This document shows, piece after piece, positions 37,524 to 46,207 of a stretch of DNA of 64,000 bases; the stretch's first letter is position 1, and the number at the start of each line of letters is the position of its first letter. The notes below the pieces were generated by a model. The model saw nothing but the letters and a program-made list of their open reading frames with translations. It was not told where the DNA came from and searched no databases. Source of the DNA: Celeribacter indicus (GTDB lineage Bacteria; Pseudomonadota; Alphaproteobacteria; Rhodobacterales; Rhodobacteraceae); NCBI RefSeq assembly GCF_000819565.1, contig NZ_CP004393.1:3410001-3474000 (forward strand), read 5' to 3'. The position numbers were made by a program, and so were the translations under genes.

Positions 37524-39056
37524 TCAGAGCGGGATGTTGTCGTGTTTCTTCCACGGGGTCGTGAGCTTCTTGTTGCGCAGGCTCGCAAAAGCCCGTGCCA
37601 CCCGCTTGCGCGTGGAGCGCGGCTGGATCACCTCGTCGATGAAGCCGCGTTCGGCGGCGACGAAGGGATTGGCGAAGCGGTCCTCGTAGTCCTTCGTGCG
37701 CGCGGCGATCTTCGCCGGATCGCCCAGTTCGGAGCGGTAGAGGATTTCCGTCGCCCCCTTCGCGCCCATCACCGCGATCTCTGCGGAGGGCCAGGCATAG
37801 TTGAAATCGCCGCGCAGGTGCTTGGAGGCCATGACGTCATAGGCGCCGCCATAGGCCTTGCGGGTGATGACCGTCACCTTCGGCACCGTCGCCTCGCCAT
37901 AGGCGAACAGCAGCTTCGCCCCGTGCTTGATGACGCCGCCGTATTCCTGGCCCGTCCCCGGCAGGAAGCCCGGCACGTCGACGAGCGTCAGGATCGGGAT
38001 CTCGAAACAGTCGCAGAAGCGCACGAACCGCGCGGCCTTGCGGCTCGAATCGATGTCGAGGCAGCCCGCCAGCACCATCGGCTGGTTCGCCACGACGCCG
38101 ACGGTCCGGCCCTCGACCCGGATGAATCCGGTGATGATGTTCTTCGCGAAATCCTCCTGGATCTCGTAGAAATCGCCCTCATCCCCGATCTTCGTGATCA
38201 CTTCCTTCATGTCGTAGGGCGTATTCGCATTGTCCGGGATGATCGTGTCGAGAGAGGCCTCGATCCGGTCGGGATCGTCGAAGAACGGGCGCACCGGCGG
38301 CTTCTCGCGGTTGTTGAGCGGCAGGAAATCGACCAGCCGGCGCACTTCGGACAGCGCCTCGATGTCATTGTCGAACGCGCCGTCGGCGACCGAGGACTTC
38401 CTCGTATGGGTGGAGGCGCCGCCGAGTTCCTCGGCCGTCACCACCTCGTTCGTCACCGTCTTCACCACGTCGGGGCCGGTCACGAACATGTAGGACGTGT
38501 CCTTCACCATGAAGATGAAGTCGGTCATCGCCGGCGAATAGACCGCCCCGCCCGCGCAGGGGCCCATGATGACGGAAATCTGCGGGATCACGCCCGAGGC
38601 CTCGATATTGCGCTGGAACACCTCGGCATAGCCCGCGAGCGAGGCGACCCCTTCCTGGATGCGGGCGCCGCCCGAGTCGTTCAGCCCGATCACCGGCGCG
38701 CCGTTCTGCACCGCCATATCCATGATCTTGCAGATCTTCTCGGCATGCGCCTCCGACAGGGAGCCGCCGAAGACGGTGAAATCCTGCGAGAAGACATACA
38801 CCATCCGGCCGTTGATCGTACCCCAGCCGGTGATCACGCCGTCGCCGTAGTATTTCGTGCCCTCCATGCCGAAATCCGCGCAACGGTGCGTCTTGAACAT
38901 GTCGAATTCCTCGAAACTGCCCTCGTCGAGCAGGAGTTCGACCCGCTCGCGGGCGGTCAGCTTGCCCTTGGCGTGCTGGCTGTCGATCCGCGCCTGCCCG
39001 CCGCCGAGCCGGGCGTCGTCGCGGCGATCGTGAAGTTCCCTGATGATGTCTTTCAC
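37524..39056 (-). CDS. pccB: Propionyl-CoA carboxylase beta (carboxyltransferase) subunit
   Basis: 510-residue crotonase-fold subunit that transfers CO2 from biotin to propionyl-CoA, giving methylmalonyl-CoA. Acyl-CoA and biotin sites: [44 protein letters not shown] and [18 protein letters not shown]. First gene of a leftward operon of five; likely regulated by PccR through the TTTGCAAA element upstream. Confidence 0.97.
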   Translation of the reverse strand: MKDIIRELHDRRDDARLGGGQARIDSQHAKGKLTARERVELLLDEGSFEEFDMFKTHRCADFGMEGTKYYGDGVITGWGTINGRMVYVFSQDFTVFGGSLSEAHAEKICKIMDMAVQNGAPVIGLNDSGGARIQEGVASLAGYAEVFQRNIEASGVIPQISVIMGPCAGGAVYSPAMTDFIFMVKDTSYMFVTGPDVVKTVTNEVVTAEELGGASTHTRKSSVADGAFDNDIEALSEVRRLVDFLPLNNREKPPVRPFFDDPDRIEASLDTIIPDNANTPYDMKEVITKIGDEGDFYEIQEDFAKNIITGFIRVEGRTVGVVANQPMVLAGCLDIDSSRKAARFVRFCDCFEIPILTLVDVPGFLPGTGQEYGGVIKHGAKLLFAYGEATVPKVTVITRKAYGGAYDVMASKHLRGDFNYAWPSAEIAVMGAKGATEILYRSELGDPAKIAARTKDYEDRFANPFVAAERGFIDEVIQPRSTRKRVARAFASLRNKKLTTPWKKHDNIPL

Positions 39057-39128
39057 GGATATGCCTCCTCGTCATGTCGCGCGCACCATAGGCCGGGGAA
39101 ATATTCTTTCAAAGAAGAACATGGCAGA

Positions 39129-39145
39129 TTTGCAAAAGATGCAAA
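39129..39145. promoter_or_regulatory. Probable PccR operator in the pccB/MFS intergenic region
   Basis: TTTGCAAA (39129-39136) followed one base later by GATGCAAA (39138-39145). PccR of Rhodobacter sphaeroides is known to act through TTTGCAAA repeats. Two weaker GCAAA copies (39164-39176 region) follow. The site lies about 75-90 bases upstream of pccB. Confidence 0.65.
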
Positions 39146-39285
39146 ACCCCGCGGGTGCATATCGCAAAACCGCAAAATTCCGCGGCACGCTGCCGCGAAT
39201 TCATGCACGAAACTGCGGTTCGGCCTGTGCGCGGATGAAGGGCGATTTGCGTGGACAGGCCCCGCGGCGCCTCTATGTTGGCCGC

Positions 39286-40503
39286 ATGCAGCGCAAACCC
39301 GTCATCCGCTTCCTCGACCGCACCACTCCGCCCCATATCGCCACGCTCGTCATGATGGCGGCCCTGCCGGCGATCACGATCAACGTCTTCCTGCCTGCGC
39401 TGCCGGAAATGGCGCGTCATTTCGAGACCGAATACCGGGTGATGCAGCTTTCCGTGGCGGTGTTCCTCATCGTCAACGCCGCGCTGCAACTGGCGATCGG
39501 CCCGCTGTCGGACCGCTACGGCCGCCGCCCCGTGCTCCTCGTCGGCATCGTCACCTTCCTGGTCGCGACGCTCGGGGCGATCCATGCCCCCTCGGTCGGG
39601 CTTTTCCTCGCGATGCGCGCCGCCCAGGCGGGGATCGTCACCGGGCTGGTGCTCTCGCGCGCCATCGTGCGCGACATCGTCCCCGGCGAACAGGCCGCGA
39701 AGATGATCGCCTATGTCACCATGGGCATGTCGCTCGCGCCCATGGCCGCCCCCACGCTCGGCGGGCTCCTGACCGCCGCCTTCGGCTGGCAGAGCAACTT
39801 CTGGCTGCTGTTCGGCGCCGGCCTCGCGCTGCTCGCGCTCGTGTGGTTCGACACCGGGGAGACGGCACCGCGCGCGAACGGCTCCATGGGGGATGCGCTG
39901 CGCGGCTTCCCCACCCTGCTGCGCTCCCAGCGGTTTCTCGGCTACGCGATCTCGGCGGCGACCGCCTCCGGCGCCTATTTCGCCTTTCTCGGCGGCGCCC
40001 CCTTCGTCGGATCGGAAATCTTCGACCTCACCGAGGATCGCCTCGGCCTCTACATGGCCGCCCCGGCGCTTGGCTATTTCTTCGGCAATTTCCTCGCCGG
40101 GCGCTTCTCCGACCGGGTCGGCATGAACCGCATGATGCTGATCGGCGCGATCGTGAGCGCCGCCGGCATCTTCTGCTCGCTGCTCCTCTTCCTCGCCGGC
40201 GGCGCGACGGTGCAGAGCTTCTTCGCCTTCATCACCTTCGTCGGCCTCGGCAACGGGATGCAGCTTCCCAACGCGATCGCCGGCTCGCTCTCCGTGCGCC
40301 CCGGACTTTCGGGCACGGCCTCCGGGCTCGGCGGCGCCATGTATATCAGTGGCGGCGCCGCCCTCTCCGCCCTCGCCGGCTCCGTCCTCACCCCCGAGAG
40401 CGGCGCGACGCCGCTGCTCTACATCATGCTCGCCGCCGCCGTCTCCTCCGTCCTGGCCGCGATCTGGGTCATCCTGCGCGCGCGTCAGGTCGCCGCAGCC
40501 TGA
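39286..40503 (+). CDS. MFS transporter of the Bcr/CflA type
   Basis: 405-residue drug/metabolite exporter-like protein with twelve hydrophobic segments. The loop 2-3 motif GPLSDRYGRRPVLLVG and motif C-like region MSLAPMAAPTLGG mark the DHA1 Bcr/CflA subgroup. The frame is open to 39043, but MQRKPVIRFL at 39286 fits the family. Divergent from pccB and 86 bases upstream of pccR, so it may belong to the PccR regulon; substrate unknown. Confidence 0.88.
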   Translation: MQRKPVIRFLDRTTPPHIATLVMMAALPAITINVFLPALPEMARHFETEYRVMQLSVAVFLIVNAALQLAIGPLSDRYGRRPVLLVGIVTFLVATLGAIHAPSVGLFLAMRAAQAGIVTGLVLSRAIVRDIVPGEQAAKMIAYVTMGMSLAPMAAPTLGGLLTAAFGWQSNFWLLFGAGLALLALVWFDTGETAPRANGSMGDALRGFPTLLRSQRFLGYAISAATASGAYFAFLGGAPFVGSEIFDLTEDRLGLYMAAPALGYFFGNFLAGRFSDRVGMNRMMLIGAIVSAAGIFCSLLLFLAGGATVQSFFAFITFVGLGNGMQLPNAIAGSLSVRPGLSGTASGLGGAMYISGGAALSALAGSVLTPESGATPLLYIMLAAAVSSVLAAIWVILRARQVAAA

Positions 40504-40528
40504 GCCGCGCCGCCGGCCCATTCTCCGC

Positions 40529-40569
40529 TTGCGAAAACGGGTTTGCAGTGGCAAATCTTGCTTTGCAAA
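40529..40569. promoter_or_regulatory. Cluster of TTTGCAAA-like elements upstream of pccR
   Basis: Four related elements: TTGCGAAA (40529-40536), TTTGC (40542-40546) with GCAAA (40551-40555) as an inverted pair, and a perfect TTTGCAAA (40562-40569), ending 20 bases before the pccR ATG. This suggests autoregulation by PccR. Confidence 0.65.
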
Positions 40570-40589
40570 CGAACACGGGGAAACGGGAC

Positions 40590-41987
40590 ATGGCCCAGCA
40601 GAAGCTCTACGCCGGCGCGAAACTGCGCGAGACGCGCACGCGGCTCGGCCTGACGCAGCGTGCCTTCGCGGAAAAGCTGGGCGTCTCCCTGCCCTATCTC
40701 AACCAGATGGAAAACAACAACCGCCCGGTCTCCACCGGCGTCGTGCTGGCGCTGGCACAGGAGTTCGGCTTCGACGTCACCGAGCTGAGCTCCGGCGATG
40801 CCGAACGGATGGTGACGGACATGCGCGAGGCGCTGGCCGATCCGGTCTTTGCCGACGGCGCGCCGCCGCTGGCCGACCTGCGCCTCGCCGCCTCCAACGC
40901 CCCGGCGCTCGCGCGCGCCTTCCTCGAACTGCACCGCGCCTACCGGCAGACCACGGAACGCCTCGCCTCCATCGACGAGGCGCTCGACCGCGAGGACAGC
41001 CCGGCGCGCCCCTCCCCCTGGGAAGAGGTGCGCGACTTCTTTCACTATTGCGACAATTACATCGACGCCGTCGACCGTGCGGCAGAGAATTTCTCCCAGC
41101 CCCACGGCCAGCCGCGCGACGTCGAGAAAGCCGCCGTCGAGGCGTTCGGCCGGCAGGGCATCACCCTGCGCGCCGGAAAGGGCAGCCTGCGCAGCTTCGA
41201 CCCGGAAAGCCGGGAGTTGACGATTTCCCACCGCGCCGCCTCCGCCACGCGGCGCTTCCAGATCCTGCACCAGCTCGCGCTGCTCACCCAGGGCAAGCTG
41301 CTCGACGCGACACTCGACCTCGCGCGGTTCCAGTCCGAGGAGGCGCGCCAGATCGCGCGGATCGGGCTGGCGAACTATTTCGCCGGTGCGGCGCTCCTGC
41401 CCTATACCGCCTTCCTCGCCGCCGCGCAGGAAACCCGCCACGACCTCGAGATGCTGGCCGAACGGTTCGGCGCGTCGATCGAACAGGTGGCGCACCGGCT
41501 CTCCACGCTCCAGCGGCCGGGCGCAAAGGGCATTCCCTTCTATTTCGTGCGCGTCGACCAGGCCGGCACGATCACCAAGCGCCACTCCGCCACCCGCCTC
41601 CAGTTCGCCCGCTACGGCGGCGCCTGCCCGCTCTGGAACGTGCACCAGGCCTTCGAGCGGCCGGGGCATTTCCTGCGCCAGCTCTGCGAGACGCCCGACG
41701 GGGTCCGCTACCTGTCGATTTCGCGCGACGTGTCGAAACCCGGCGGCGCCTTCCACGCGCCGGTGCGGCGCTATGCCATCGGGCTCGGCTGCGAGGTGAC
41801 CCACGCCTCCGAGCTCGTCTATGCCGACGATCTCGACGTGACCCAGCCCGCCGCCTTCGAACCGATCGGCATCTCCTGCCGGATCTGCGAACGGCGCGAC
41901 TGTCATCAACGCTCCATCCCGCCGCTCGAACGCCGGCTCACCATCGACCCGAACAGCCGGGGCATCCTGCCCTACCGGATCGACTGA
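40590..41987 (+). CDS. pccR: PccR-type short-chain fatty acyl regulator (ScfR family)
   Basis: 465-residue regulator of propionyl-CoA assimilation. N-terminal Cro/C1-type helix-turn-helix (about 8-62; LRETRTRLGLTQRAFAEKLG), a middle M78/IrrE-like domain and the C-terminal DUF2083 domain with cysteines (ICERRDCHQRS). The same architecture occurs in PccR of Rhodobacter sphaeroides, RamB and IbrR. Context beside pccB/pccA/scpA and TTTGCAAA elements supports the assignment over other ScfR proteins. Confidence 0.9.
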   Translation: MAQQKLYAGAKLRETRTRLGLTQRAFAEKLGVSLPYLNQMENNNRPVSTGVVLALAQEFGFDVTELSSGDAERMVTDMREALADPVFADGAPPLADLRLAASNAPALARAFLELHRAYRQTTERLASIDEALDREDSPARPSPWEEVRDFFHYCDNYIDAVDRAAENFSQPHGQPRDVEKAAVEAFGRQGITLRAGKGSLRSFDPESRELTISHRAASATRRFQILHQLALLTQGKLLDATLDLARFQSEEARQIARIGLANYFAGAALLPYTAFLAAAQETRHDLEMLAERFGASIEQVAHRLSTLQRPGAKGIPFYFVRVDQAGTITKRHSATRLQFARYGGACPLWNVHQAFERPGHFLRQLCETPDGVRYLSISRDVSKPGGAFHAPVRRYAIGLGCEVTHASELVYADDLDVTQPAAFEPIGISCRICERRDCHQRSIPPLERRLTIDPNSRGILPYRID

Positions 41988-42054
41988 TCCCGTCGCGGCA
42001 TGGGCGCCGCGCGCAAGGCGCATCTGATGTCTTCTGATGTCTTCAGGAAAAAAA

Positions 42055-42131
42055 TGGCGCGGTTGACGGGGCTCGAACCCGCGACCCCCGGCGTGACAGG
42101 CCGGTACTCTAACCAACTGAGCTACAACCGC
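42055..42131 (-). tRNA. tRNA-Asp (GTC)
   Basis: 77 bases with encoded CCA. The acceptor stem GCGGTTG/CAACCGC is perfect, D-arm and T-arm (GGTTCGAGCC) are canonical, and the anticodon is GTC. A T-run follows the CCA end on the minus strand. Identical to the copy at 42178-42254. Confidence 0.97.
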
Positions 42132-42177
42132 GCAGGGCCTTCGAAAGGCGTCCCCTTCCGGGGTATATGGGCAGCGA

Positions 42178-42254
42178 TGGCGCGGTTGACGGGGCTCGAA
42201 CCCGCGACCCCCGGCGTGACAGGCCGGTACTCTAACCAACTGAGCTACAACCGC
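42178..42254 (-). tRNA. tRNA-Asp (GTC), second copy
   Basis: Identical in sequence to the neighbouring tRNA-Asp, 46 bases away. With tRNA-Val upstream it forms the ancestral order Val-Asp-Asp on the minus strand, now interrupted by the hicAB element. Confidence 0.97.
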
Positions 42255-42409
42255 TCGCTGCCGGTCCGGGGCGTATGCTCCGAAACGTGAGGGGCGTTCT
42301 ATGGTGAGCGCGGACCCTCGTCAAGCCGGGAATCGCGAAAAACGGACGGGCGGGCGAAAAAACTTCTGCGCCCGTTTCCGGCCGGCTGACTGGGGATCGA
42401 GGACGGGGG

Positions 42410-42453
42410 AAATGGTGGGTGATGAGAGACTCGAACTCCCGACATCTTCGGTG
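42410..42453 (-). repeat. Distal att-like repeat: orphan 3' half of tRNA-Val
   Basis: Perfect 44-base copy of the tRNA-Val 3' half. It runs from just past the CCA tail up to the last anticodon base, then diverges at once. The 5' half of a tRNA is missing, so it is a remnant and not a functional gene. Confidence 0.9.
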
Positions 42454-42619
42454 CAGGCGACACTAAATAGCCCACACCGATCTGATATTAAGTTAAAACC
42501 GTTTCCCACACCAAGACGGGAACACGGCGGACATCGCAAACAAAGCGGGAAAGTGGGACGCCCACACGCAAACCGCGGCTCAACATCGAAAATGTTGCGC
42601 ACTTATTTACACAAGATAC

Positions 42620-42656
42620 TTGCATTGCAAGTTCAAGTTGTGTATATAAATACACA
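42620..42656 (+). promoter_or_regulatory. hicA promoter and palindromic operator
   Basis: TTGCAT (42620-42625) and TATATA (42643-42648) are 17 bases apart and fit a sigma-70 promoter. The perfect palindrome TGTGTAT-ATAA-ATACACA (42639-42656) covers the -10 and reaches the first base of hicA, a good place for HicB binding. A second palindrome TTGCA-T-TGCAA is at 42620-42630. Confidence 0.7.
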
Positions 42657-42841
42657 TGGAAACGGACAGCCGAGAGATCATCAAGCGGCTTCTTTCCGAA
42701 GGTTTCGAAAAGGTCTCACAGAAGGGGTCACATGTGAAACTGAGGAAGGGCACCCGGACAGTGATCGTTCCACACCCCAAGCGGGATTTGCCGAGAGGCA
42801 CGGCCCGCCAAATCGCAAAGGCTGCGGGCTGGATCGAATGA
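42656..42841 (+). CDS. hicA: HicA mRNA interferase toxin
   Basis: 61-residue toxin that cleaves mRNA in translation. The dsRBD-like fold has the catalytic His26 in QKGSHVKLRKG and the family end HPKRDLPRGTARQIAKAAG. No Shine-Dalgarno sequence precedes the ATG, and the likely -10 is only about eight bases upstream, so the mRNA may be leaderless. hicB follows after 54 bases. Confidence 0.93.
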   Translation: METDSREIIKRLLSEGFEKVSQKGSHVKLRKGTRTVIVPHPKRDLPRGTARQIAKAAGWIE

Positions 42842-42895
42842 TCCGGCCCCGGCCTCCCCGAGGGGATCGGCTTAATGAAGGAAAGGCAAAATGCA

Positions 42896-43294
42896 ATGTA
42901 CTACTGGGCGATTGTCCATCACGACGAAGGAAGCGCATACGGCGTGACCTTCCCGGATCTGGACGGGTGCTTTGCCGCCTCTGACGATCAGGAAAAAGTC
43001 ATGCCGGCAGCAATCGAAGCTCTCGATCTGTATTTCGAGGATATGGCGGAAATTCCCGGCGCAATGTCTCTGGATGCAGTTCGGGAGACATACAGGGAAG
43101 ATCTCTTGGAAGGGGCCTATCTCATCCAGGTCCCGCTGATCCCGCGCACAACGAAATCCGTGCGCGTGAATCTCAGCTTTGATCAGGGGCTCCTGTCAGC
43201 CATCGACAGCGCCGCAGATCGTGTCGGATTAAACCGCTCTGCCTTCCTCGCGATGGCGGCAAAGGAAAAGATCCGAGACACCGAAGCTGCATGA
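42896..43294 (+). CDS. hicB: HicB antitoxin
   Basis: 132-residue antitoxin. The N-terminal degenerate RNase H-like domain (MYYWAIVHHDEGSAYGVTFP) neutralises HicA. The C-terminal ribbon-helix-helix (about 82-122, RVNLSFDQGLLSAIDSAADR) should bind the promoter palindrome. The start at 42896 matches the family N-terminus; an in-frame ATG at 42875 is possible. A clear terminator follows. Confidence 0.93.
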   Translation: MYYWAIVHHDEGSAYGVTFPDLDGCFAASDDQEKVMPAAIEALDLYFEDMAEIPGAMSLDAVRETYREDLLEGAYLIQVPLIPRTTKSVRVNLSFDQGLLSAIDSAADRVGLNRSAFLAMAAKEKIRDTEAA

Positions 43295-43301
43295 CGGAAG
43301 G

Positions 43302-43322
43302 GGCCGCGATCTGCGGCCTTTT
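43302..43322 (+). terminator. Intrinsic terminator of hicAB
   Basis: GGCCGC (43302-43307) and GCGGCC (43313-43318) pair around GATCT, followed directly by TTTT, eight bases after the hicB stop. Confidence 0.85.
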
Positions 43323-43438
43323 CAGACGCGCGGATATGGAGCACATGACTCGGAACCCCGTGCGTCTACTGCCTGACTTGGGGAAACGTGCCGCAGAGTT
43401 TGGGAAACACGAAAACGGAAAACCGCCAAGGGATTGCA

Positions 43439-43517
<79 letters not shown>

Positions 43518-43563
43518 GGTGGGCAGGGATTTAGGGGAAAAGCGGCGGCCGCGCAAGGGTGTG

Positions 43564-44262
43564 TCAGCCGTCCGCGCGGCGCCATCCGGCGGCCTCCGCC
43601 GCCCGCGCCGAACAGAACCAGCGCTCCCCGCGGCGCGGGTCGATGCGGGTCTGCGCGTACCAGCGGCTGCCGGGCATGTGATAGATCCGCCCGGAGGTGG
43701 AGATGTTGCCCTTGATCGCACAGCCCTCCGGCGCGGCCTCTGCGCCGCTGTCGCCGCGGCCTGCGGCGCGGTAATCCGCCGGCCGTTCGCCCGTGCCGCG
43801 CCAGACACCGCGGCCGGCAGCGCGGGCGGCGCGTTCGGCAGGGACGTAATCGGTGGCGTATCTCGCATAGGCATAGGCGGCGCCGGCGGCGACCATCGCC
43901 GCATTCACATCGCCCGCCGCGCCGGTGCAGACCGCGACGATCCGTCCGTACCGGTCGACATCGCGCGCCTCGCAGCTCACCCCGCCGGAGACGAGCTTTG
44001 CGAGCACGAGTTTCGACCACTGGCCGCAGTCCCAGCGCGCGCCCTCCGCGTCCCGGCAGCTCTGCGACAGCTCCGGCGCGTCGATGCCGTGGAGGCGCAC
44101 CCGCGTCTCCCCGAGCGCGAGCGTATCGCCGTCGATCACCCGCGGCGCCCGTGCGCTCGCCAGCTGCTCCGCCGCCCGCGCGTCCTGCACGGGCAGACAG
44201 GCGACGACAGCCGCGAGCGTGCCCGACAGGGCCGCGACATGGAGCAAATTTCCCAACCTCAC
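43564..44262 (-). CDS. Exported thermonuclease-family (SNase-like) protein
   Basis: About 232 residues. The SNase core has RVIDGDTLALGETRVRLHGIDAPE with catalytic Asp/Arg/Glu, and DRYGRIVAVC. A C-terminal domain CAIKGNISTSGRIYHMPGSRWY is common in alphaproteobacterial secreted nucleases. No ATG start exists; the GTG at 44262 was chosen because it gives a signal peptide with a lipobox-like VVAC, while 44280 (GTG) is the frame limit. A CtrA-type box lies 44 bases upstream. Confidence 0.82.
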   Translation of the reverse strand: MRLGNLLHVAALSGTLAAVVACLPVQDARAAEQLASARAPRVIDGDTLALGETRVRLHGIDAPELSQSCRDAEGARWDCGQWSKLVLAKLVSGGVSCEARDVDRYGRIVAVCTGAAGDVNAAMVAAGAAYAYARYATDYVPAERAARAAGRGVWRGTGERPADYRAAGRGDSGAEAAPEGCAIKGNISTSGRIYHMPGSRWYAQTRIDPRRGERWFCSARAAEAAGWRRADG

Positions 44263-44305
44263 CCGGCCTGTCTGCGGCACGGCGGCGGGAAAGACAAGGG
44301 CCGCG

Positions 44306-44321
44306 TTAATGATCGGTTAAC
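44306..44321. promoter_or_regulatory. CtrA-type box upstream of the nuclease gene
   Basis: TTAA (44306-44309), seven bases, TTAAC (44317-44321): a perfect match to the full CtrA consensus TTAA-N7-TTAAC in a GC-rich 70-base gap between the permease stop and the nuclease start. Confidence 0.6.
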
Positions 44322-44334
44322 GCTTGCGCCTCCC

Positions 44335-46029
44335 TCACGACAGGTCGGCGGCGTTCTCCGCACGGGCCATGAGCAGCACGGCGCAGAGGCCCACGCCGAT
44401 CACGAGGAGCGCGGCGGGGGAGGCCTGTTCGAGCTGTTCGAGGGAGGCCTTCTCGAAGGTGCGGGTCGCCAGCGTGTTGTAGTTGAACGGGCGCAGCAGC
44501 AGCGTCGCGGGCAGTTCCTTCACGCAGTCCACGAAGACGAGGAGCAGCGCCGTGCCCACCGAGCCGCGGATCAGCGGCACGTAGATCCGGCGCAGCGTGC
44601 CGCCGAGCGTCTGCCCGAGCGAGCGCGCGGCCATCGGCAGCGACGGCGCCACGCGGCCCATCGCGGCATCGGTCGCGCCCTGGGCGATGGCGAAGAAGCG
44701 CACGACATAGGCCATAACGATGGCAAAGGCGGAGCCGGTGAGCAGAAGCCCCACATCGCGGCCCGTCGCCGCCTCGATCCAGTCCGCGAGCAGGTGGTCG
44801 ACCGCCGCGAGCGGAATGAGGATGCCGATGCCCAGCACCGCCCCCGGCGCGGCATAGCCGAGCGTCGTCACCGGCAGGATCAGCCGCGGCAGCTTCCGCC
44901 CGGTCAGGCGCACGCCATAGACCATGAAGAGCGCCGCGAGCACGGTGAGCACGGCGGCGCTGCCCGCCACGGTGAGCGTGTTCGCGAGCGCCTCGAGCAG
45001 GCCCGGCGCGGTCCATTGCTCCGGCTCGCCCAGCGCATGATGGGCGATGACCCCCACCGGCAGGACGAAGCCAAGGGCGAAGGGCACGAGGCAGGCGGCG
45101 GTGGCGACGCCGCCGCGCCAGCCGGTGAGGCGGATCGGGGAGATCGGGCGCGGGTGACGCGCGCCGGAATGGAAGCGCGCCCGCCCGCGCGAGCTTTTCT
45201 CCACCGCCACGAGCAGGAGCACGACGGCGAGCACGACGGAGGCGATCTGTGCCGCGCCGCCCGCGTTGCCGCCCTCGAGCCAGGTGGAGAAGATCCCGGT
45301 CGTCAGTGTCTGCACCGAGAAATAGGCCACCGTGCCGTAATCGGAGACGGTCTCCATCAGCACGATCGCGACACCGGCGGCGATGGCCGGGCGCGCCATC
45401 GGCAGGCCGACGCGCCAGAACCGCGCGAAGGGCCCGGCGCCCAGCGCGCGGGCGGTCTCGTAGACCGAACCGGACTGTTCGCGGAAGGCGGCGCGCGCCA
45501 TCAGGAAGACATAGGGCGTCAGCGCCGCCGACAGCACGACGACGGAGGAGCCGAGGGAGCGGATCTCCGGAAACCAGTAGTCCCGCGCGCTCTGCCAGCC
45601 GAAGAGCCCGCGCAGGAGCCGCTGCACGGGGCCGGCATATTCGAGGAAATCGACGAGCGCATAGGCGCCCACATAGGCCGGGATCGCGAGCGGCAGGAGC
45701 AGCAGCCATTCGAGCGCGCGCGACAGCGGGAAGCGGTACATCGCGACGAGCCAGGCCGCGCCCGTCCCCGCCGCCCCGGCGATCAGCGCGACGCCGAAGC
45801 CGAGCCGGAAGGTCGCGGACAGGTAGCGCGGCAGGGTCGTGGCCATCAGGTGCGGCCAGATGTTCTCGCTGGGATTGAAGGCGATCCAGACCACCGCGAC
45901 CAGCGGCATCAGCACGAGGAGCGCGACGAGGAACGCCCCGGCCGACCAGGGCGAAACCCGGACCCTGCGCAGGCGCATGCGGGCGCGCGGCAGCGGCGGG
46001 ACGGGAGGCTCGGACATCTGGTCGCTCAT
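44335..46029 (-). CDS. Fused-type ABC transporter permease (FbpB/iron(III) family)
   Basis: 564-residue inner-membrane permease with two consecutive BPD_transp_1 halves (about 60-290 and 330-560), each with an EAA-like loop (ARALGAGPFARFWRVGLPMARPA and SLGQTLGGTLRRIYVPLI). This doubled form is typical of iron(III) and thiamine-type permeases. No binding-protein or ATPase gene is adjacent, so the substrate is unknown. Start uncertain: 46029 has a weak GGGATGG upstream, 46041 has none. Confidence 0.83.
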   Translation of the reverse strand: MSDQMSEPPVPPLPRARMRLRRVRVSPWSAGAFLVALLVLMPLVAVVWIAFNPSENIWPHLMATTLPRYLSATFRLGFGVALIAGAAGTGAAWLVAMYRFPLSRALEWLLLLPLAIPAYVGAYALVDFLEYAGPVQRLLRGLFGWQSARDYWFPEIRSLGSSVVVLSAALTPYVFLMARAAFREQSGSVYETARALGAGPFARFWRVGLPMARPAIAAGVAIVLMETVSDYGTVAYFSVQTLTTGIFSTWLEGGNAGGAAQIASVVLAVVLLLVAVEKSSRGRARFHSGARHPRPISPIRLTGWRGGVATAACLVPFALGFVLPVGVIAHHALGEPEQWTAPGLLEALANTLTVAGSAAVLTVLAALFMVYGVRLTGRKLPRLILPVTTLGYAAPGAVLGIGILIPLAAVDHLLADWIEAATGRDVGLLLTGSAFAIVMAYVVRFFAIAQGATDAAMGRVAPSLPMAARSLGQTLGGTLRRIYVPLIRGSVGTALLLVFVDCVKELPATLLLRPFNYNTLATRTFEKASLEQLEQASPAALLVIGVGLCAVLLMARAENAADLS

Positions 46030-46207
46030 TCCATCCCGCATAGGCGAATTCGGTTTCCCTGTCCAGAAAAGCCCCTATAGTGAAGCCGGCCGCCCCGTCT
46101 CCGCGCGGAGGGCGGCCCGAGGAAGACAAGCCGAAGACGAACAGAAGACAAACAGAACAAAACCGCGAGAGCAGACAGGCCGAAGAGCCGGGAGACCACG
46201 GCGATCC

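Noticed and set aside
42023..42044. Tandem TCTGATGTCT duplication beside tRNA-Asp
   Set aside because: Only two 10-base copies; probably slippage and without further structure.
42413..42453. A second tRNA-Val gene
   Set aside because: Only the 3' half is present; acceptor 5' strand, D-arm and anticodon bases 1-2 are missing, so it is an attachment remnant.
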